Of a stretch of 64,000 bases of DNA, positions 55,206 to 63,985 are shown piece by piece. Source of the DNA: Acidobacteriota bacterium (lineage in GTDB: Bacteria; Acidobacteriota; Terriglobia; Bryobacterales; Bryobacteraceae); NCBI GenBank assembly GCA_018268715.1, contig JAFDVZ010000018.1, positions 84,189 to 148,188 on the forward strand, read 5' to 3'. The position numbers and the translations under genes are program-made. The notes beneath the pieces are model-generated. The model did not search any database, was not told the origin of the DNA, and saw nothing but the letters and a program-made list of their open reading frames with translations. The first letter of the stretch is position 1. Each line of letters begins with the position of its first letter.

Positions 55206-56570
55206 ATGTTCGACAATCTTAGCGATAAGCTGCAGCGTGTTTTCAAAAACCTGCGTGGCGAGGGGAAGCTCACCGCGCAGAACATGGAAGCCGCCTTGCG
55301 CGAAATCCGCGTGGCGCTGCTCGAGGCCGACGTCCACTTCAAGGTCGTCAAGCAACTCATTGAAGGCATTAAGGAAAAGGCCATGGGGCAGGAGGTGCTC
55401 TCCGCTCTTTCGCCGACCCAGCAGGTCATCAAGATCGTCCACGACGAGCTGGTGAAGATCCTGGGAACGCACACGGCCCGACTGCGATTCGCCAACGAAC
55501 CGCCCACGGTGATCATGATTGTCGGATTGCAGGGGTCGGGCAAGACCACCAGCACCGGCAAGCTGGCCCGATATCTGACCAAGGAAGGGAAGCGCCCGCT
55601 GCTGGTTTCCGTGGACGTCTATCGCCCGGCGGCCCGGAAGCAGCTCTCGGTGATCGCGCGCGACACCAAGCACCCGATCTACGAAGGCGCCGAGGACGAA
55701 ACGAAGCCAGTCGATCTGGCCCGGTCGGCGCGCCGGGAGGCCGTCCAGACCGGCCGCGACATCCTGCTGGTGGACACGGCCGGCCGCCTGCATATCGACG
55801 AGGATCTGATGACGGAGTTGCAGGAGCTGAAGAACCTGCTGAATCCGACCGAGATCCTGTTTGTAGCCGACGCCATGACGGGGCAGGACGCGGTGAAGTC
55901 GGCCGACGAGTTCCATAAGCGGTTGGGCATCACCGGGGTGATCCTGACGAAGATGGACGGCGACGCGCGTGGGGGTGCGGCGCTCAGCATCCGCACGGTG
56001 ACCCAGCAGCCGCTCAAGTTCGTTGGCGTTGGAGAGAAGTTCGACGCGCTCGAGCCGTTCCATCCCGATCGCGTGGCCAATCGTATCCTCGGCATGGGCG
56101 ACGTCCTGTCGCTCATCGAAAAGGTCGAACAGAATATCGACCAGCGCAAAGCCGAGGAGATGCAGCGGAAGATCATCGAAAACGAGTTCACGCTCGAGGA
56201 TTTCCGCGATCAGATCAAGCAACTGCGCAAGTTGGGGCCGCTTGAATCGCTGCTCGGCATGATGCCGCAGCTCGGGCCGCTCAAGGATCTGAAGAACGTC
56301 AAAGTGGACGAGAAGGAAATTACGCGCATCGTGGCGATCATCGACTCGATGACCCGCCAGGAGCGCGATAACCACATGATCATCAACGGAGCCCGCCGCC
56401 GGCGTATCGCCAAGGGCAGCGGGACCTCCGTTCAGGAAGTCAACAACCTGCTCAAGCAATACGCCCAGGCCCGGAAGATGATGAAGAGTTTCTCTACCGG
56501 AAGTTTCCTGGGAAAGCGTTTGGGCAAAATGAAATTGCCGCCGATGTTCGGCGGATTCGGTGCGCAATAG
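55206..56570 (+). CDS. ffh: Signal recognition particle protein Ffh
   Basis: This 454-residue GTPase binds 4.5S RNA and signal sequences and targets ribosomes to FtsY. It has the N-domain helix start (MFDNLSDKLQRVFKNLRGEG), the G-domain P-loop IVGLQGSGKTTSTGKLA, the DVYRPAARKQL insertion, LVDTAGRLHID, TKMDGDARGGAAL and the C-terminal methionine-rich M domain (LLGMMPQLGP, KQYAQARKMMKSFSTGSF). Length is normal. It opens the core block with rpsP and the tRNA modification genes. Confidence 0.98.
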   Translation: MFDNLSDKLQRVFKNLRGEGKLTAQNMEAALREIRVALLEADVHFKVVKQLIEGIKEKAMGQEVLSALSPTQQVIKIVHDELVKILGTHTARLRFANEPPTVIMIVGLQGSGKTTSTGKLARYLTKEGKRPLLVSVDVYRPAARKQLSVIARDTKHPIYEGAEDETKPVDLARSARREAVQTGRDILLVDTAGRLHIDEDLMTELQELKNLLNPTEILFVADAMTGQDAVKSADEFHKRLGITGVILTKMDGDARGGAALSIRTVTQQPLKFVGVGEKFDALEPFHPDRVANRILGMGDVLSLIEKVEQNIDQRKAEEMQRKIIENEFTLEDFRDQIKQLRKLGPLESLLGMMPQLGPLKDLKNVKVDEKEITRIVAIIDSMTRQERDNHMIINGARRRRIAKGSGTSVQEVNNLLKQYAQARKMMKSFSTGSFLGKRLGKMKLPPMFGGFGAQ

Positions 56571-56624
56571 CGCCCAGGCAGGGCGCCGATGCGCCTGATT
56601 TCGAGTTAGAACTGGAGTGGATTG

Positions 56625-56885
56625 ATGCTGATGATTCGTTTGGCCCGCTTCGGGGCCAAGAAGAAGCCGACCTATCGTGTCGTGGTGATGGAAAAGGAAC
56701 GCGCTCGCAACTCGAGCGCGGTGGAAGTCGTTGGGCACTACAACCCGGTGGCGAATCCGGCCGTTGTGGACCTCGATTACACCCGGATCGAATACTGGAT
56801 GAAGAATGGCGCCCAGCCGTCTGAGACGGTGGGCCGCCTGCTCAAGAAGCACCCCGCTCCGGCAGCCGAGCCAGTAGCATCCTAG
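56625..56885 (+). CDS. rpsP: 30S ribosomal protein S16
   Basis: The start ATG at 56625 is taken because GGAG lies 7 bases before it; a TTG three bases upstream and an ATG six bases downstream also exist. The 86-residue product has the S16 signature MIRLARFGAKKKPTYRVVVM, then VEVVGHYNPVANP and the ending TVGRLLKK. It binds 16S rRNA at the 5' domain during subunit assembly. It lies 54 bases after ffh and precedes khpA, the usual rpsP-KH-rimM-trmD-rplS order. Confidence 0.97.
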   Translation: MLMIRLARFGAKKKPTYRVVVMEKERARNSSAVEVVGHYNPVANPAVVDLDYTRIEYWMKNGAQPSETVGRLLKKHPAPAAEPVAS

Positions 56886-56939
56886 AACGCGGATGCGCCC
56901 GCAGGAAGGGCGACCGCGGCGAAGGTTCGCGAAAAATCC

Positions 56940-56971
56940 TTGCATCCGGCTGTCGCGGATGCGTCTATAGT
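56940..56971 (+). promoter_or_regulatory. Possible promoter before khpA
   Basis: TTGCAT (56940-56945) and TATAGT (56966-56971) are 20 bases apart, longer than the usual 17, so the match is weak. A strong GGAGGAGGG site (56995-57003) precedes the khpA ATG. Confidence 0.3.
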
Positions 56972-57012
56972 GGTGTCTGAGTCGGATCAGAGCGGAGGAG
57001 GGTAGTACGGGG

Positions 57013-57243
57013 ATGAAAGCTCTTGTGGAGGATATCGCGAAGGCTCTTGTGGACATCCCGGATCAGGTCAGCGTCCGCGAAGTGGAAGGCGAGCAGGTGA
57101 CCGTGCTGGAACTGCGCGTGGCCCCGAGCGATCTCGGCAAGGTGATCGGCAAGCAGGGCCGCACCGCCCGGTCCATCCGAACGCTGCTGGGCGCCGCGGG
57201 GATGAAGTTAAACCGCCGCTTCACGCTCGAAATCCTGGAGTAA
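57013..57243 (+). CDS. khpA: KH-domain RNA-binding protein KhpA (YlqC)
   Basis: This 76-residue protein is a minimal KH domain: [20 protein letters not shown] with the GxxG loop as GKQG, then a helix and the closing strand [11 protein letters not shown]. It usually pairs with KhpB and binds small RNAs and translation-related transcripts. A strong GGAGGAGGG precedes the ATG. It lies between rpsP and rimM, its standard position in many bacteria. Confidence 0.95.
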   Translation: MKALVEDIAKALVDIPDQVSVREVEGEQVTVLELRVAPSDLGKVIGKQGRTARSIRTLLGAAGMKLNRRFTLEILE

Positions 57244-57251
57244 CGGCGGCC

Positions 57252-57773
57252 TTGAATCCCCGATCCGCCGAGGGCTGGGTGACTGTCGCCCATTTGACTC
57301 GCCCGCGCGGCAACCGGGGCGAACTGGCGGCCGTTGCGCTTTCGTCCCATCCGGAACGTTACCAGGTCCTGGACACGGTTTCGGTGGGCGGCGGCTCGTA
57401 TTCGGTGGAACGGGTCTGGTATCATAAAGGTCAGCCTATCTTCAAGTTTCGTGGCGTCGATTCCATCGGCGCGGCGGAACCGCTGGCGGGCCAGGATGTG
57501 CGGGTGCCGGCCGGCGAGCGTTTTCCCCTTCCTGAAGACGAGCATTATTTCGCCGATCTGATGGGATGCCGTGTGGTGGATGCGGCGACAGAGAAGACGG
57601 CCGGAGTTGTCACCGGCTGGCAGGAGTTGGGCGAGGGTGGTCCGGTGCTGCTCGAATTGGATGAGGGACGCGTTTTGATCCCCTACGCCAAGGCGATTCT
57701 CCGGACGGTGGATTATCAGGCGCGCGAGATCCAGGCGGAACTGCCTGAAGGTCTGGTGGACCTGAACGCGTAA
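57252..57773 (+). CDS. rimM: Ribosome maturation factor RimM
   Basis: This 173-residue protein, starting with TTG, helps 30S head assembly and 16S processing near S19. The N-terminal barrel has [20 protein letters not shown] and the [13 protein letters not shown] strand; the C-terminal PRC domain shows [31 protein letters not shown]. The family signature is complete. A GTG at 57279 would be an alternative start, but the upstream residues fit poorly characterised N-termini, so the choice is moderate. It follows khpA after 8 bases and trmD starts 7 bases later. Confidence 0.95.
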   Translation: MNPRSAEGWVTVAHLTRPRGNRGELAAVALSSHPERYQVLDTVSVGGGSYSVERVWYHKGQPIFKFRGVDSIGAAEPLAGQDVRVPAGERFPLPEDEHYFADLMGCRVVDAATEKTAGVVTGWQELGEGGPVLLELDEGRVLIPYAKAILRTVDYQAREIQAELPEGLVDLNA

Positions 57774-57780
57774 GACAGGA

Positions 57781-58539
57781 ATGATTTTCCACATCGTGAC
57801 GATCTTCCCGGAGTTCTTCCGGGGGCCTTTCGAGCATGGTGTGACGGCGAAGGCGAAAGATGCCGGACTGCTGGACATCCGGATCCACGATCTTCGCGAC
57901 TGGACGTTCGACCGGCATCGCACGGTGGACGACCGGCCATTCGGCGGCGGCGAGGGGATGGTGCTGAAATGCGAACCGTTGTTTCTGGCCGTCGAATCCA
58001 TCTGGCCCGAGCGTAAGCCTGGCCAGCGCGCGGCGTTGATGTCCGCGCAGGGACGCCGGTTCGATCAGGCGATGGCCCGGCGGTTCCAGGAGTTGGACGA
58101 GTTACTGATCGTCTGCGGCCGGTATGAGGGCGTGGACGAGCGCGTGGCGGAACAACTGGTCGATGAGGAAGTGTCGATCGGCGACTATGTTCTGAGCGGC
58201 GGCGAGTTGGGCGCCGCGGTGATTGTGGATTGTGTGGCGCGGCTGTTGCCGGGGGTCCTGGGGCATCCCGATTCAGCCGTAAACGAGTCGTTCAGCGCCG
58301 GAAATCGGCTCGATTGCCCTCAGTATACGAGGCCGGCGGATTTTCGGGGTTGGAAGGTTCCTGACACGCTGTTGAGCGGGAATCACGAAGAGATCAGGAA
58401 ATGGCGGCTGAGGACGGCGCTCGAGAAGACAGCGCGGTTGAGGCCGGATTTGCTCGGGGACCCTGTAAGGCCCGACAATAGGAAATTGGACAAAGAGCAT
58501 GAACAACGCGTTGCTGACGAAGGTTATCGAGAAGAATAA
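57781..58539 (+). CDS. trmD: tRNA (guanine37-N1)-methyltransferase TrmD
   Basis: This 252-residue SPOUT methyltransferase adds m1G37 to tRNA and uses SAM. The N-terminal [41 protein letters not shown] and [17 protein letters not shown] (trefoil-knot SAM site) are all present, followed by YTRPADF. Its last 41 bases overlap the start of rplS, which is more than usual and suggests coupling. Confidence 0.98.
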   Translation: MIFHIVTIFPEFFRGPFEHGVTAKAKDAGLLDIRIHDLRDWTFDRHRTVDDRPFGGGEGMVLKCEPLFLAVESIWPERKPGQRAALMSAQGRRFDQAMARRFQELDELLIVCGRYEGVDERVAEQLVDEEVSIGDYVLSGGELGAAVIVDCVARLLPGVLGHPDSAVNESFSAGNRLDCPQYTRPADFRGWKVPDTLLSGNHEEIRKWRLRTALEKTARLRPDLLGDPVRPDNRKLDKEHEQRVADEGYREE

Positions 58540-58846
58540 GCGCACGGACCTCCCGGAATTCCGTCCCGGCGACACCATCCGCGTGCACGTCAAAATCAAG
58601 GAAGGCGACAAAGAGCGCCTGCAGGCCTTTGAAGGCACCGTGATCGCGGAACATAACGCCGGTCTGGGCAAGACCGTGACGGTCCGCAAGATCAGTTTTG
58701 GCCAGGGCGTGGAGCGCATTTTCCCGGTGAACGCTCCGGTGATCGACCACATCGACGTGGTCCGCACCGGAAAGGTCCGGCGCGCGAAGTTGTACTACCT
58801 GCGCGGTCTGAAGGGCAAAGCCGCCCGCCTGCGGGAGCGCGAGTAG
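58499..58846 (+). CDS. rplS: 50S ribosomal protein L19
   Basis: This 115-residue protein sits at the 30S-50S interface. The start [20 protein letters not shown] with [12 protein letters not shown] and the core [40 protein letters not shown], ending [20 protein letters not shown], match L19 fully. It begins inside trmD (41-base overlap). Its Shine-Dalgarno AAGAG is inside the trmD coding sequence. Confidence 0.97.
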   Translation: MNNALLTKVIEKNKRTDLPEFRPGDTIRVHVKIKEGDKERLQAFEGTVIAEHNAGLGKTVTVRKISFGQGVERIFPVNAPVIDHIDVVRTGKVRRAKLYYLRGLKGKAARLRERE

Positions 58847-58871
58847 CATCCGGGGCTGGCCGACGGGGCGC

Positions 58872-59552
58872 ATGCCTTCCCAGGTCAATTCCCGATTCGA
58901 GCGAAAAGCCCACGAGGCCGGTCATCAGCGGGTGGCCGGCGTGGACGAAGTCGGCCGTGGTTGCCTGTTCGGCCCGGTCCACGCGGCTGCTGTCATTCTG
59001 GATCCCGATCGCCCGATCCGGGGTCTCCGCGACAGTAAGCAATTAGACGCCGAGCGGCGGGAAACGTTGGCCGCGCGGGTCCGGGAGCGGGCTATCGCCT
59101 GGGCTGTCGGGGCAGCCGACGTCTACGAAATCGATCATCTGAACATCCTTCAGGCCGCGCGCCTGGCTATGCGCCGGGCGGTGGAGCGGCTGTCGCCCGC
59201 GGCCGATTATCTGCTGGTGGACGCCACTACCGTTGACGTCCCACTGCCGCAAGAGGGGATCATTCACGGCGACGCCCGGTCGCAGTCGATCGCGGCGGCG
59301 TCGATTCTTGCCAAAGTCGAACGCGACGCTTGCATGACGAGGTGGCACGACGTCTTCCCGTGCTATGGGCTCGACCAGAACAAAGGGTATTCCACGCCGG
59401 ATCACATCAGGGCGCTGGAGATGTACGGCCCGACCTCGTTGCACCGGTTCAGTTTCGAGCCTGTGCGCCTAAGTTGCCCATATGAGGCCTGGCTGGGCTA
59501 TCCTATCCCGCGTCAGGCCGAGTTGTTCGCGATGACGGCAGGTGGCGAATGA
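58872..59552 (+). CDS. rnhB: Ribonuclease HII
   Basis: This 226-residue enzyme cleaves RNA in RNA/DNA hybrids using two metals. The acidic site includes VAGVDEVGRGCLFGPVHAAA (DE), RDSKQL and DATTVDVPLP; SIAAASILAKVERDA completes the RNase HII signature. It follows rplS by 25 bases and overlaps the next gene by four (ATGA). Confidence 0.97.
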   Translation: MPSQVNSRFERKAHEAGHQRVAGVDEVGRGCLFGPVHAAAVILDPDRPIRGLRDSKQLDAERRETLAARVRERAIAWAVGAADVYEIDHLNILQAARLAMRRAVERLSPAADYLLVDATTVDVPLPQEGIIHGDARSQSIAAASILAKVERDACMTRWHDVFPCYGLDQNKGYSTPDHIRALEMYGPTSLHRFSFEPVRLSCPYEAWLGYPIPRQAELFAMTAGGE

Positions 59553-59863
59553 ACCCGGCCGAGTCCGGCGAGGCGGTGGCGGCGCCCCACCCGCGTCCGT
59601 GGTATTCCAAGATCCTGAGCTTGTGCCTAGTGGTGTTCTGTTTCGAGATCGGCGTCTTCTTGATCGTGTTCCCGTGGCTGGACGCCTGGGAGAGCAACCG
59701 CGCGGCAACCTACGCACCGTGGCTCGGTGACGTCTGGGGCAGTCCGTTTTTCCGCGGAGCGCTCAGCGGGCTCGGGCTCGTGAACATCTACATCGCGTGC
59801 GCTGAAGGCATGCGGCTGCTGCGCGGCATGGTGAGCGCACTCGGTACAATGAGGGACAGGTGA
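59549..59863 (+). CDS. Small membrane protein between rnhB and lepB
   Basis: This 104-residue protein is not recognised. It has a transmembrane helix near 21-43 (ILSLCLVVFCFEIGVFLIVF) and a second hydrophobic segment near 72-95. The sequence between (WLDAWESNRAATYAPWLGDVW) would be periplasmic. It overlaps rnhB (ATGA) and lepB (GTGA) by four bases each, so three genes are translationally coupled, and a membrane role near signal peptidase is suggested only by position. Confidence 0.75.
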   Translation: MNPAESGEAVAAPHPRPWYSKILSLCLVVFCFEIGVFLIVFPWLDAWESNRAATYAPWLGDVWGSPFFRGALSGLGLVNIYIACAEGMRLLRGMVSALGTMRDR

Positions 59864-60693
59864 GCGAAGAACAACAACCCGTCGTGACGGCAGGCGAGCC
59901 GGACCCGCCAGTCGAAAGCGCGGCGTCCGCGCCAACGTCCGAACCGCCCCGGGGAACCATCGCGGAGTGGACCGTAACGATCCTGCTGCTGCTGTTTGGA
60001 ACGACGACGCTGGTGCAGGCGTTCGTGATCCCGACCGGCTCCATGGAGGATACGCTGTTGATCGGCGATCACCTGCTGGTGGATAAGCTGGCCTACGCGC
60101 CGGCGGGGGCCGTTAGCCGCTTCATCCTGCCGTTTGAGAAGGTGAAGCGCGGCGACATCATCGTTTTCCGTTATCCGGTGGACATCAAGCAGACGTTTGT
60201 GAAGCGCGTGATCGGCGTGCCGGGCGACCGGATCCGCATTGAAAATAAGCAGGTCTTCGTGAACGGCGTGAAACTGAACGAGCCGTACAAGTATCACAAG
60301 ACCGAGTACATCGACTCGTATCGCGACAACTTTCCTGGGGAGCCGAACGCTCAGATCTTCCCGCCGGCCGAGCGCATGTTGCACGAGAACGTGAAGGGCA
60401 ACGAGTTGGTGGTGCCGGACAACTGCTATTTCGCGATGGGAGACAACCGCGACTCATCGCTCGATAGCCGCTATTGGGGTTTTGTGCCGCGCGACAACAT
60501 CATTGGCAAGCCGCTGATCATCTACTGGTCCTACGACGCGCCGACGGAGCAATTGGCGAACCCGTCCATCGGGATCGACCACATCAAGGACCTGGCGATG
60601 AACTTCTTTTCGAAGACGCGTTGGCGGCGGACGTTCATGCTGATCCGCGGGTATCCGATCAAAGCGGACCCCGCGTTGGGCAGCAAGAATTGA
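59860..60693 (+). CDS. lepB: Signal peptidase I
   Basis: This 277-residue membrane protease removes signal peptides from exported proteins. It begins with GTG after GAGGGA. The N-terminal Pro/Glu-rich stretch (~30 residues) is followed by one transmembrane helix (TIAEWTVTILLLLFGTTTLV). The nucleophile Ser61 lies in IPTGSMEDTLL and the general base Lys115 in TFVKRVIGVPGD; CYFAMGDNRDSSLDSRYWGF and the conserved box E follow. It is longer in the N-terminus than E. coli-like forms and has one visible transmembrane span. It closes the rnhB operon; tRNA-Lys follows 65 bases later. Confidence 0.97.
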   Translation: MSEEQQPVVTAGEPDPPVESAASAPTSEPPRGTIAEWTVTILLLLFGTTTLVQAFVIPTGSMEDTLLIGDHLLVDKLAYAPAGAVSRFILPFEKVKRGDIIVFRYPVDIKQTFVKRVIGVPGDRIRIENKQVFVNGVKLNEPYKYHKTEYIDSYRDNFPGEPNAQIFPPAERMLHENVKGNELVVPDNCYFAMGDNRDSSLDSRYWGFVPRDNIIGKPLIIYWSYDAPTEQLANPSIGIDHIKDLAMNFFSKTRWRRTFMLIRGYPIKADPALGSKN

Positions 60694-60758
60694 GGTTCAG
60701 CAGTCCTCGCATGGTAGGCTGGTAGTAGGCCTTCGCGACGCGGAGGCTCCCACAGAAT

Positions 60759-60834
60759 GGGCCGGTAGCTCAGTTGGTAGAGCATCGCACTTTTAATGCG
60801 GTGGTCGCGGGTTCGAGCCCCGCCCGGCTCACCA
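60759..60834 (+). tRNA. tRNA-Lys (anticodon TTT)
   Basis: A 76-base cloverleaf with a 7-bp acceptor stem (GGGCCGG/CCGGCTC with one G-T pair), D stem GCTC/GAGC, anticodon loop CTTTTAA (anticodon TTT at 60792-60794), T loop GGTTCGAGCCC and encoded CCA at 60832-60834. Genomic islands often insert at tRNA 3' ends; the composition changes directly after it. Confidence 0.97.
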
Positions 60835-61049
60835 TCCGTAAAGCGTAGGGTACCAAGAACTTAGCGAGATTATAAGCGCGTGGCTGTACGTGATTTTGTA
60901 CAGATGCGCCGTCAAGCCCTCCCGAATCAACTACATACAATAACGGTCTTCCGGTCTGGGCACAATTCGGCCCTTGCGGAATCCTGTCAGGATGTTTTCA
61001 TTAGGGTAGCTTGTTCTCTGACAACTTGGGGCATAAGACGATAACGCTT
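60835..61049 (+). other. Low-GC region after tRNA-Lys, no gene seen
   Basis: The stretch is distinctly poorer in GC than the lepB side. It holds a CTGTAC-N8-GTACAG stem-loop (60884-60903) and no plausible ORF before the small gene at 61050. It could be the left boundary of an inserted segment; no repeat of the tRNA 3' end is found within the window. Confidence 0.5.
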
Positions 61050-61200
61050 ATGAACGACACACCACTCGGCGCGTATCGAGCGCCAACCCTGGAAGAAGAG
61101 CGCGAGCGCTTCGTTCCAAGAATCAAGCAGTTTCGAAAAGACGTAGACGAACTAATCCAGCGGGTATCGCGCATCCCAGCTGCGTATTCCGAGCGATGCC
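61050..61200 (+). pseudogene. Unknown short gene interrupted by IS21 insertion (5' part)
   Basis: ATG at 61050 starts a helical, charged sequence (MNDTPLGAYRAPTLEEERER, then KQFRKDVDELIQRVSRI), 50 codons up to the IS element. When the element and one copy of its 8-bp duplication are removed, the frame continues through 63986-64000 (codons reading RSAFR). The gene product is not recognised. An open frame that runs from here into the IS element is only an artefact. Confidence 0.65.
61193..61200. repeat. 8-bp target site duplication, left copy
   Basis: GCGATGCC directly before the IS21-family element; the identical right copy is at 63978-63985. A preceding A on both sides makes nine identical bases possible. 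Confidence 0.8.
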
Positions 61201-61254
61201 CTCGGGGGACACCTGAAAACCGGCCAACGGGGGACGTCTCAAAACCGGCCAACG
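61201..61254. repeat. IS21 left terminal repeats
   Basis: Outer tip TCGGGGGAC followed by two AAAACCGGCCAACG units at 61216 and 61241. These are the presumed transposase-binding sites. Confidence 0.85.
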
Positions 61255-61519
61255 AAAAAGGCAGGACAGCAGTAGTTATAACTCACCGGCTTGTTTGCCG
61301 GCAAGAGTTTTCTTTCTCGGTTCCGTCGGCTTTGCCTATACTGGACAGCACTGGGCGGAGGATACGGCTACGCAGGGATGCGACCGGAGCGCCAACCCAG
61401 GGCCGGAATGGTGCGGGCGGCGCCAGTCGCCCCACAACCGCCATTCTGGCCGAAAGCGTTAAATCCCGGGAGCGCGAGGGCAGAGTCCTCGCAGTAAGAA
61501 AAGCCGCCTTCCTTATGGT

Positions 61520-62260
61520 TCAGCTGTCCGCCGCGACCTTGGTGCGCCAACTCTTCGGCCCGCACTTCAGAATGTGGCCATGATGCAGCAGGCGGTCCAG
61601 CATGGCGCTGACCGCTGCCACGTCGGCCAGCAGTTTTCCCCAGTCTTCCACGGGCCGGTTCGAAGTCAACAGCGTGCTGGCCCGCTCATAACGCCGCATG
61701 ACGATCTCCAGCAGATCTTCGGCAGCGGTCGGCGGAAGCTTGCGCATTCCGAAATCGTCGATAATGAGCAACGCAACGGAGGAAACCGTCTCCATGTATT
61801 GCTTGCGCGTGCCGGCCAGCGTAGCGTCGGCGAGTTCCTCCAACAGCATGTGAGTCTCGCGGTACAGGACCTTGTGACCTTGCAGAATCGCCGCCTGGCC
61901 GATGGCTTGCGCGAGATGACTCTTACCCGTGCCGCCGGGGCCGAGAAACAAAGCATCTTCCCGGCGGTCGATGAAGGCGCTGCTGGCGAGATCGAAGACC
62001 AGGCTGCGATTCATCTTCGGATTGAAGCCGAAGTCGAAGTTATCCAAGGTCCGGTTGGCGTCGCGGAATCCCGCCTGGCTGCGGCGTCGTTCGAGCAGAC
62101 GGTCGGAGCGCCGGGCCAGTTCGTCTGAAACCAGCATGGATAACAGATCGATGGGAGCCATGGGCTCCGCCTGGGCCTGGCGCAGGCGCGTTTCGAGCAC
62201 GTTGGCCATGCCGCCGAGCCGGAGTTGGCGAAGCGAACGTTGTAGTTCGATGAGATTCAT
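61520..62260 (-). CDS. istB: IS21-family ATPase helper IstB
   Basis: This 246-residue AAA+-type protein assists the IstA transposase. Walker A reads LGPGGTGKSHLAQAI, with Ser in place of the more usual Thr, Walker B is LLIIDDFGM, and the end region has LLTSNRPVEDWGKLL and AAVSAMLDRLLHHGHIL as in the IstB family. Its ATG overlaps the istA stop by four bases, the standard coupled arrangement. Length is typical. Confidence 0.95.
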   Translation of the reverse strand: MNLIELQRSLRQLRLGGMANVLETRLRQAQAEPMAPIDLLSMLVSDELARRSDRLLERRRSQAGFRDANRTLDNFDFGFNPKMNRSLVFDLASSAFIDRREDALFLGPGGTGKSHLAQAIGQAAILQGHKVLYRETHMLLEELADATLAGTRKQYMETVSSVALLIIDDFGMRKLPPTAAEDLLEIVMRRYERASTLLTSNRPVEDWGKLLADVAAVSAMLDRLLHHGHILKCGPKSWRTKVAADS

Positions 62261-63909
62261 TCGTGTTGGTTCTCCTCAGTGGCGTTGTCGATGAAGTCGC
62301 GATACAGCGTGAGTTGACGGATGATGGGATCCACCTGTCGCAGCGTGAGTTGCGGTTTACGTTCGAGCCAGGTGCGGACGAAGCGATACGGGTTGTCGGG
62401 CAAGCCCACCTCGAGCGCAACGCGGCAGCCGTCGTCGGTCATGGCGGCGCCATGTGTGCGCGCCAACCCGAGCAATCCCTGAATACGGCGAATGGAGACG
62501 ACGCCATCGCGGTGGTAAGTCTGTTCGGCCAGCGCTCCGGCATGATGGCCGAGCGAGGCGCAACGAACCAGCAACTGTTCGGTGCTGCGCGGCGTCCTGG
62601 CGGGACGGTCGTCATCGGCGATGCGGTGGCGTCCGCGTTGCTGGCGCAGATGCTCGCGCAGCAACTGGCCGGTGCGTGGATCGAGGACACGCACCGTGCG
62701 GCCGTCCCACTGCACTTTGACGGGCCGGCCGATCCAGCCCGGCGGCGTACTGTAGTAAGCCGCTTCGACCTCCACGCATCCATCCAGGTTCACGCGGCGC
62801 TCGCCGAACTGGTAAACGCGGAACGGTTCGAGCGGCAACGGAACCAGGGTGGGCTTCTCTTCGTTGAACATGGCCGTCACCTGGCGCTTGGTGGTTCCAT
62901 GGATGCGCGTATCGGCCCAGTTCTGCTCCCAGCGATCGAGATAGGTTTGCGCCTCGGCCAGGTTTTCAAAACGCAGGCCCTTGAGCGGAGTGTTTTTGGC
63001 GTGGCCGACGCCCCGTTCGACTTTGCCCTTTCGATTCGGGTGGCGCACGCGGCAGGGTAATGCCACCGCGCCGTAGTGGGCGAGCACGTCGCGATACAGC
63101 GGGTTGAGAGTGGGATCGTAGACGTCCGGCTTGAGGACGCCTTCGGCGAGGTTGTCGAGCACGACGGTCCTGGTTGCGCCGCCAAGACGCCGGAAGGCTT
63201 GCTCGTGCAGCGCGGCCCAGGTTTGCGTGTTCGATTCGAAGGTGAGCAGATGAACGGCCTTGCGGCTGTAGCCGAGCGTCAGCACGAACAGGCGTGTGCG
63301 GCGGTAGTGGCCGGACTTCGGATCGCGGACCATGGGACCGCTGCCGTAATCGGCCTGTGCTTCTTCGCCTGGGGCCGTGAGGATGACCGGACAAGCCTGT
63401 TGACCGGAGCCGCCCTTGAGTTGCCGGACAAAGCGTTTGACGCTCTGGTAGCGGCTTCCGAAGCCGTACTCATCGACGAGGTCCTGATAGATGGCCTTGG
63501 CGTTGCGGCCTTTGCTCAGCGAGAGTTCGATGAAATCGCGGTGGGCTTCGCAGGCGCTGGCGGACGGGCTGCGGCCGGGTGCTGCGACTGGGGAAAGCTC
63601 AGTGGCCGGTTTTGATTCAGGGGTTGCTACGGCGGCCTCGGAATCCACGCCGAAGTCGGTCGTCGCCTCGATGGCCGGTTTTGCCGGATGCGCCGGTTCC
63701 GTGACGCGCCGGCCCCAGCGGCCTTGCGGACGCAGGACGATGCCGACCGCTTTCAGGTAGCCGCTGGCCGTTTCCCGGCGAACGCCGGTTTCCTTTTCGA
63801 TGCGCCGTAGCGACCAGCCCAAACGCCCCAGCGCGATGACCTGTTGCCGTTTCTCTTCGCTCAAGACATTGCTCACATCGGGAGAGGGTACCCCCTCCCA
63901 CTCAGTCAA
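62257..63909 (-). CDS. istA: IS21-family transposase IstA
   Basis: This 550-residue DDE transposase starts with TTG at 63909 (GTG at 63876 is an alternative) after AGGA. The N-terminal helix-turn-helix region reads EEKRQQVIALGRLGWSLRRI. The catalytic core (~170-330) has DDE residues in EEAQADYGSGP, VVLDNLAEG and KGKVERGVGHA. The C-terminal region (~400-550) has YYSTPPGWIGRPVKVQWDGR and the usual beta-rich IstA tail. Length is typical and no frameshift is seen, so the transposase seems functional. Confidence 0.95.
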   Translation of the reverse strand: MTEWEGVPSPDVSNVLSEEKRQQVIALGRLGWSLRRIEKETGVRRETASGYLKAVGIVLRPQGRWGRRVTEPAHPAKPAIEATTDFGVDSEAAVATPESKPATELSPVAAPGRSPSASACEAHRDFIELSLSKGRNAKAIYQDLVDEYGFGSRYQSVKRFVRQLKGGSGQQACPVILTAPGEEAQADYGSGPMVRDPKSGHYRRTRLFVLTLGYSRKAVHLLTFESNTQTWAALHEQAFRRLGGATRTVVLDNLAEGVLKPDVYDPTLNPLYRDVLAHYGAVALPCRVRHPNRKGKVERGVGHAKNTPLKGLRFENLAEAQTYLDRWEQNWADTRIHGTTKRQVTAMFNEEKPTLVPLPLEPFRVYQFGERRVNLDGCVEVEAAYYSTPPGWIGRPVKVQWDGRTVRVLDPRTGQLLREHLRQQRGRHRIADDDRPARTPRSTEQLLVRCASLGHHAGALAEQTYHRDGVVSIRRIQGLLGLARTHGAAMTDDGCRVALEVGLPDNPYRFVRTWLERKPQLTLRQVDPIIRQLTLYRDFIDNATEENQHE

Positions 63910-63924
63910 TGTCCTGCCTACTTC

Positions 63925-63977
63925 CGTTGGCCGGTTTTCAGACGTCCCTCATTGGCCGGTTTTGACCGTCCCCCGAA
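63925..63977. repeat. IS21 right terminal repeats
   Basis: CGTTGGCCGGTTTT (63925-63938) and ATTGGCCGGTTTT (63951-63963), then the outer tip GTCCCCCGAA. These mirror the left end in inverted orientation. Confidence 0.85.
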
Positions 63978-63985
63978 GCGATGCC
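63978..63985. repeat. 8-bp target site duplication, right copy
   Basis: GCGATGCC, identical to 61193-61200. The 15 bases that follow (63986-64000) continue the interrupted reading frame. Confidence 0.8.

Larger units (their letters stand above)
61201..63977. mobile_element. IS21-family insertion sequence, complete, 2777 bp
   Basis: It is bounded by near-identical ends: CTCGGGGGAC on the left and, reversed, TTCGGGGGAC on the right. Each end carries two copies of AAAACCGGCCAA(C/T)G-like repeats (61216-61229, 61241-61254, 63925-63938, 63951-63963) at similar spacing, the multiple terminal repeats typical of IS21. It encodes IstA and IstB in that order on the minus strand and is flanked by an 8-bp duplication. 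Both genes look intact, so it could be active. About 265 bases between the left end and istB (61255-61519) hold no gene; a CCGGC-N6-GCCGG stem lies near 61282-61297. Confidence 0.93.

Noticed and set aside
55164..57056. 630-codon minus-strand open frame opposite ffh and rpsP
   Set aside because: Shadow of two secure core genes.
61201..61583. Continuation of the 61050 frame into the IS element
   Set aside because: The frame after 61200 reads IS21 terminal repeats and istB antisense, so only the first 50 codons are gene-like.
61201..63977. AAAACCGGCCAAC repeats as a CRISPR remnant
   Set aside because: Only two copies at each end, inverted with respect to each other and bounding istA/istB; this is IS21 terminal structure.
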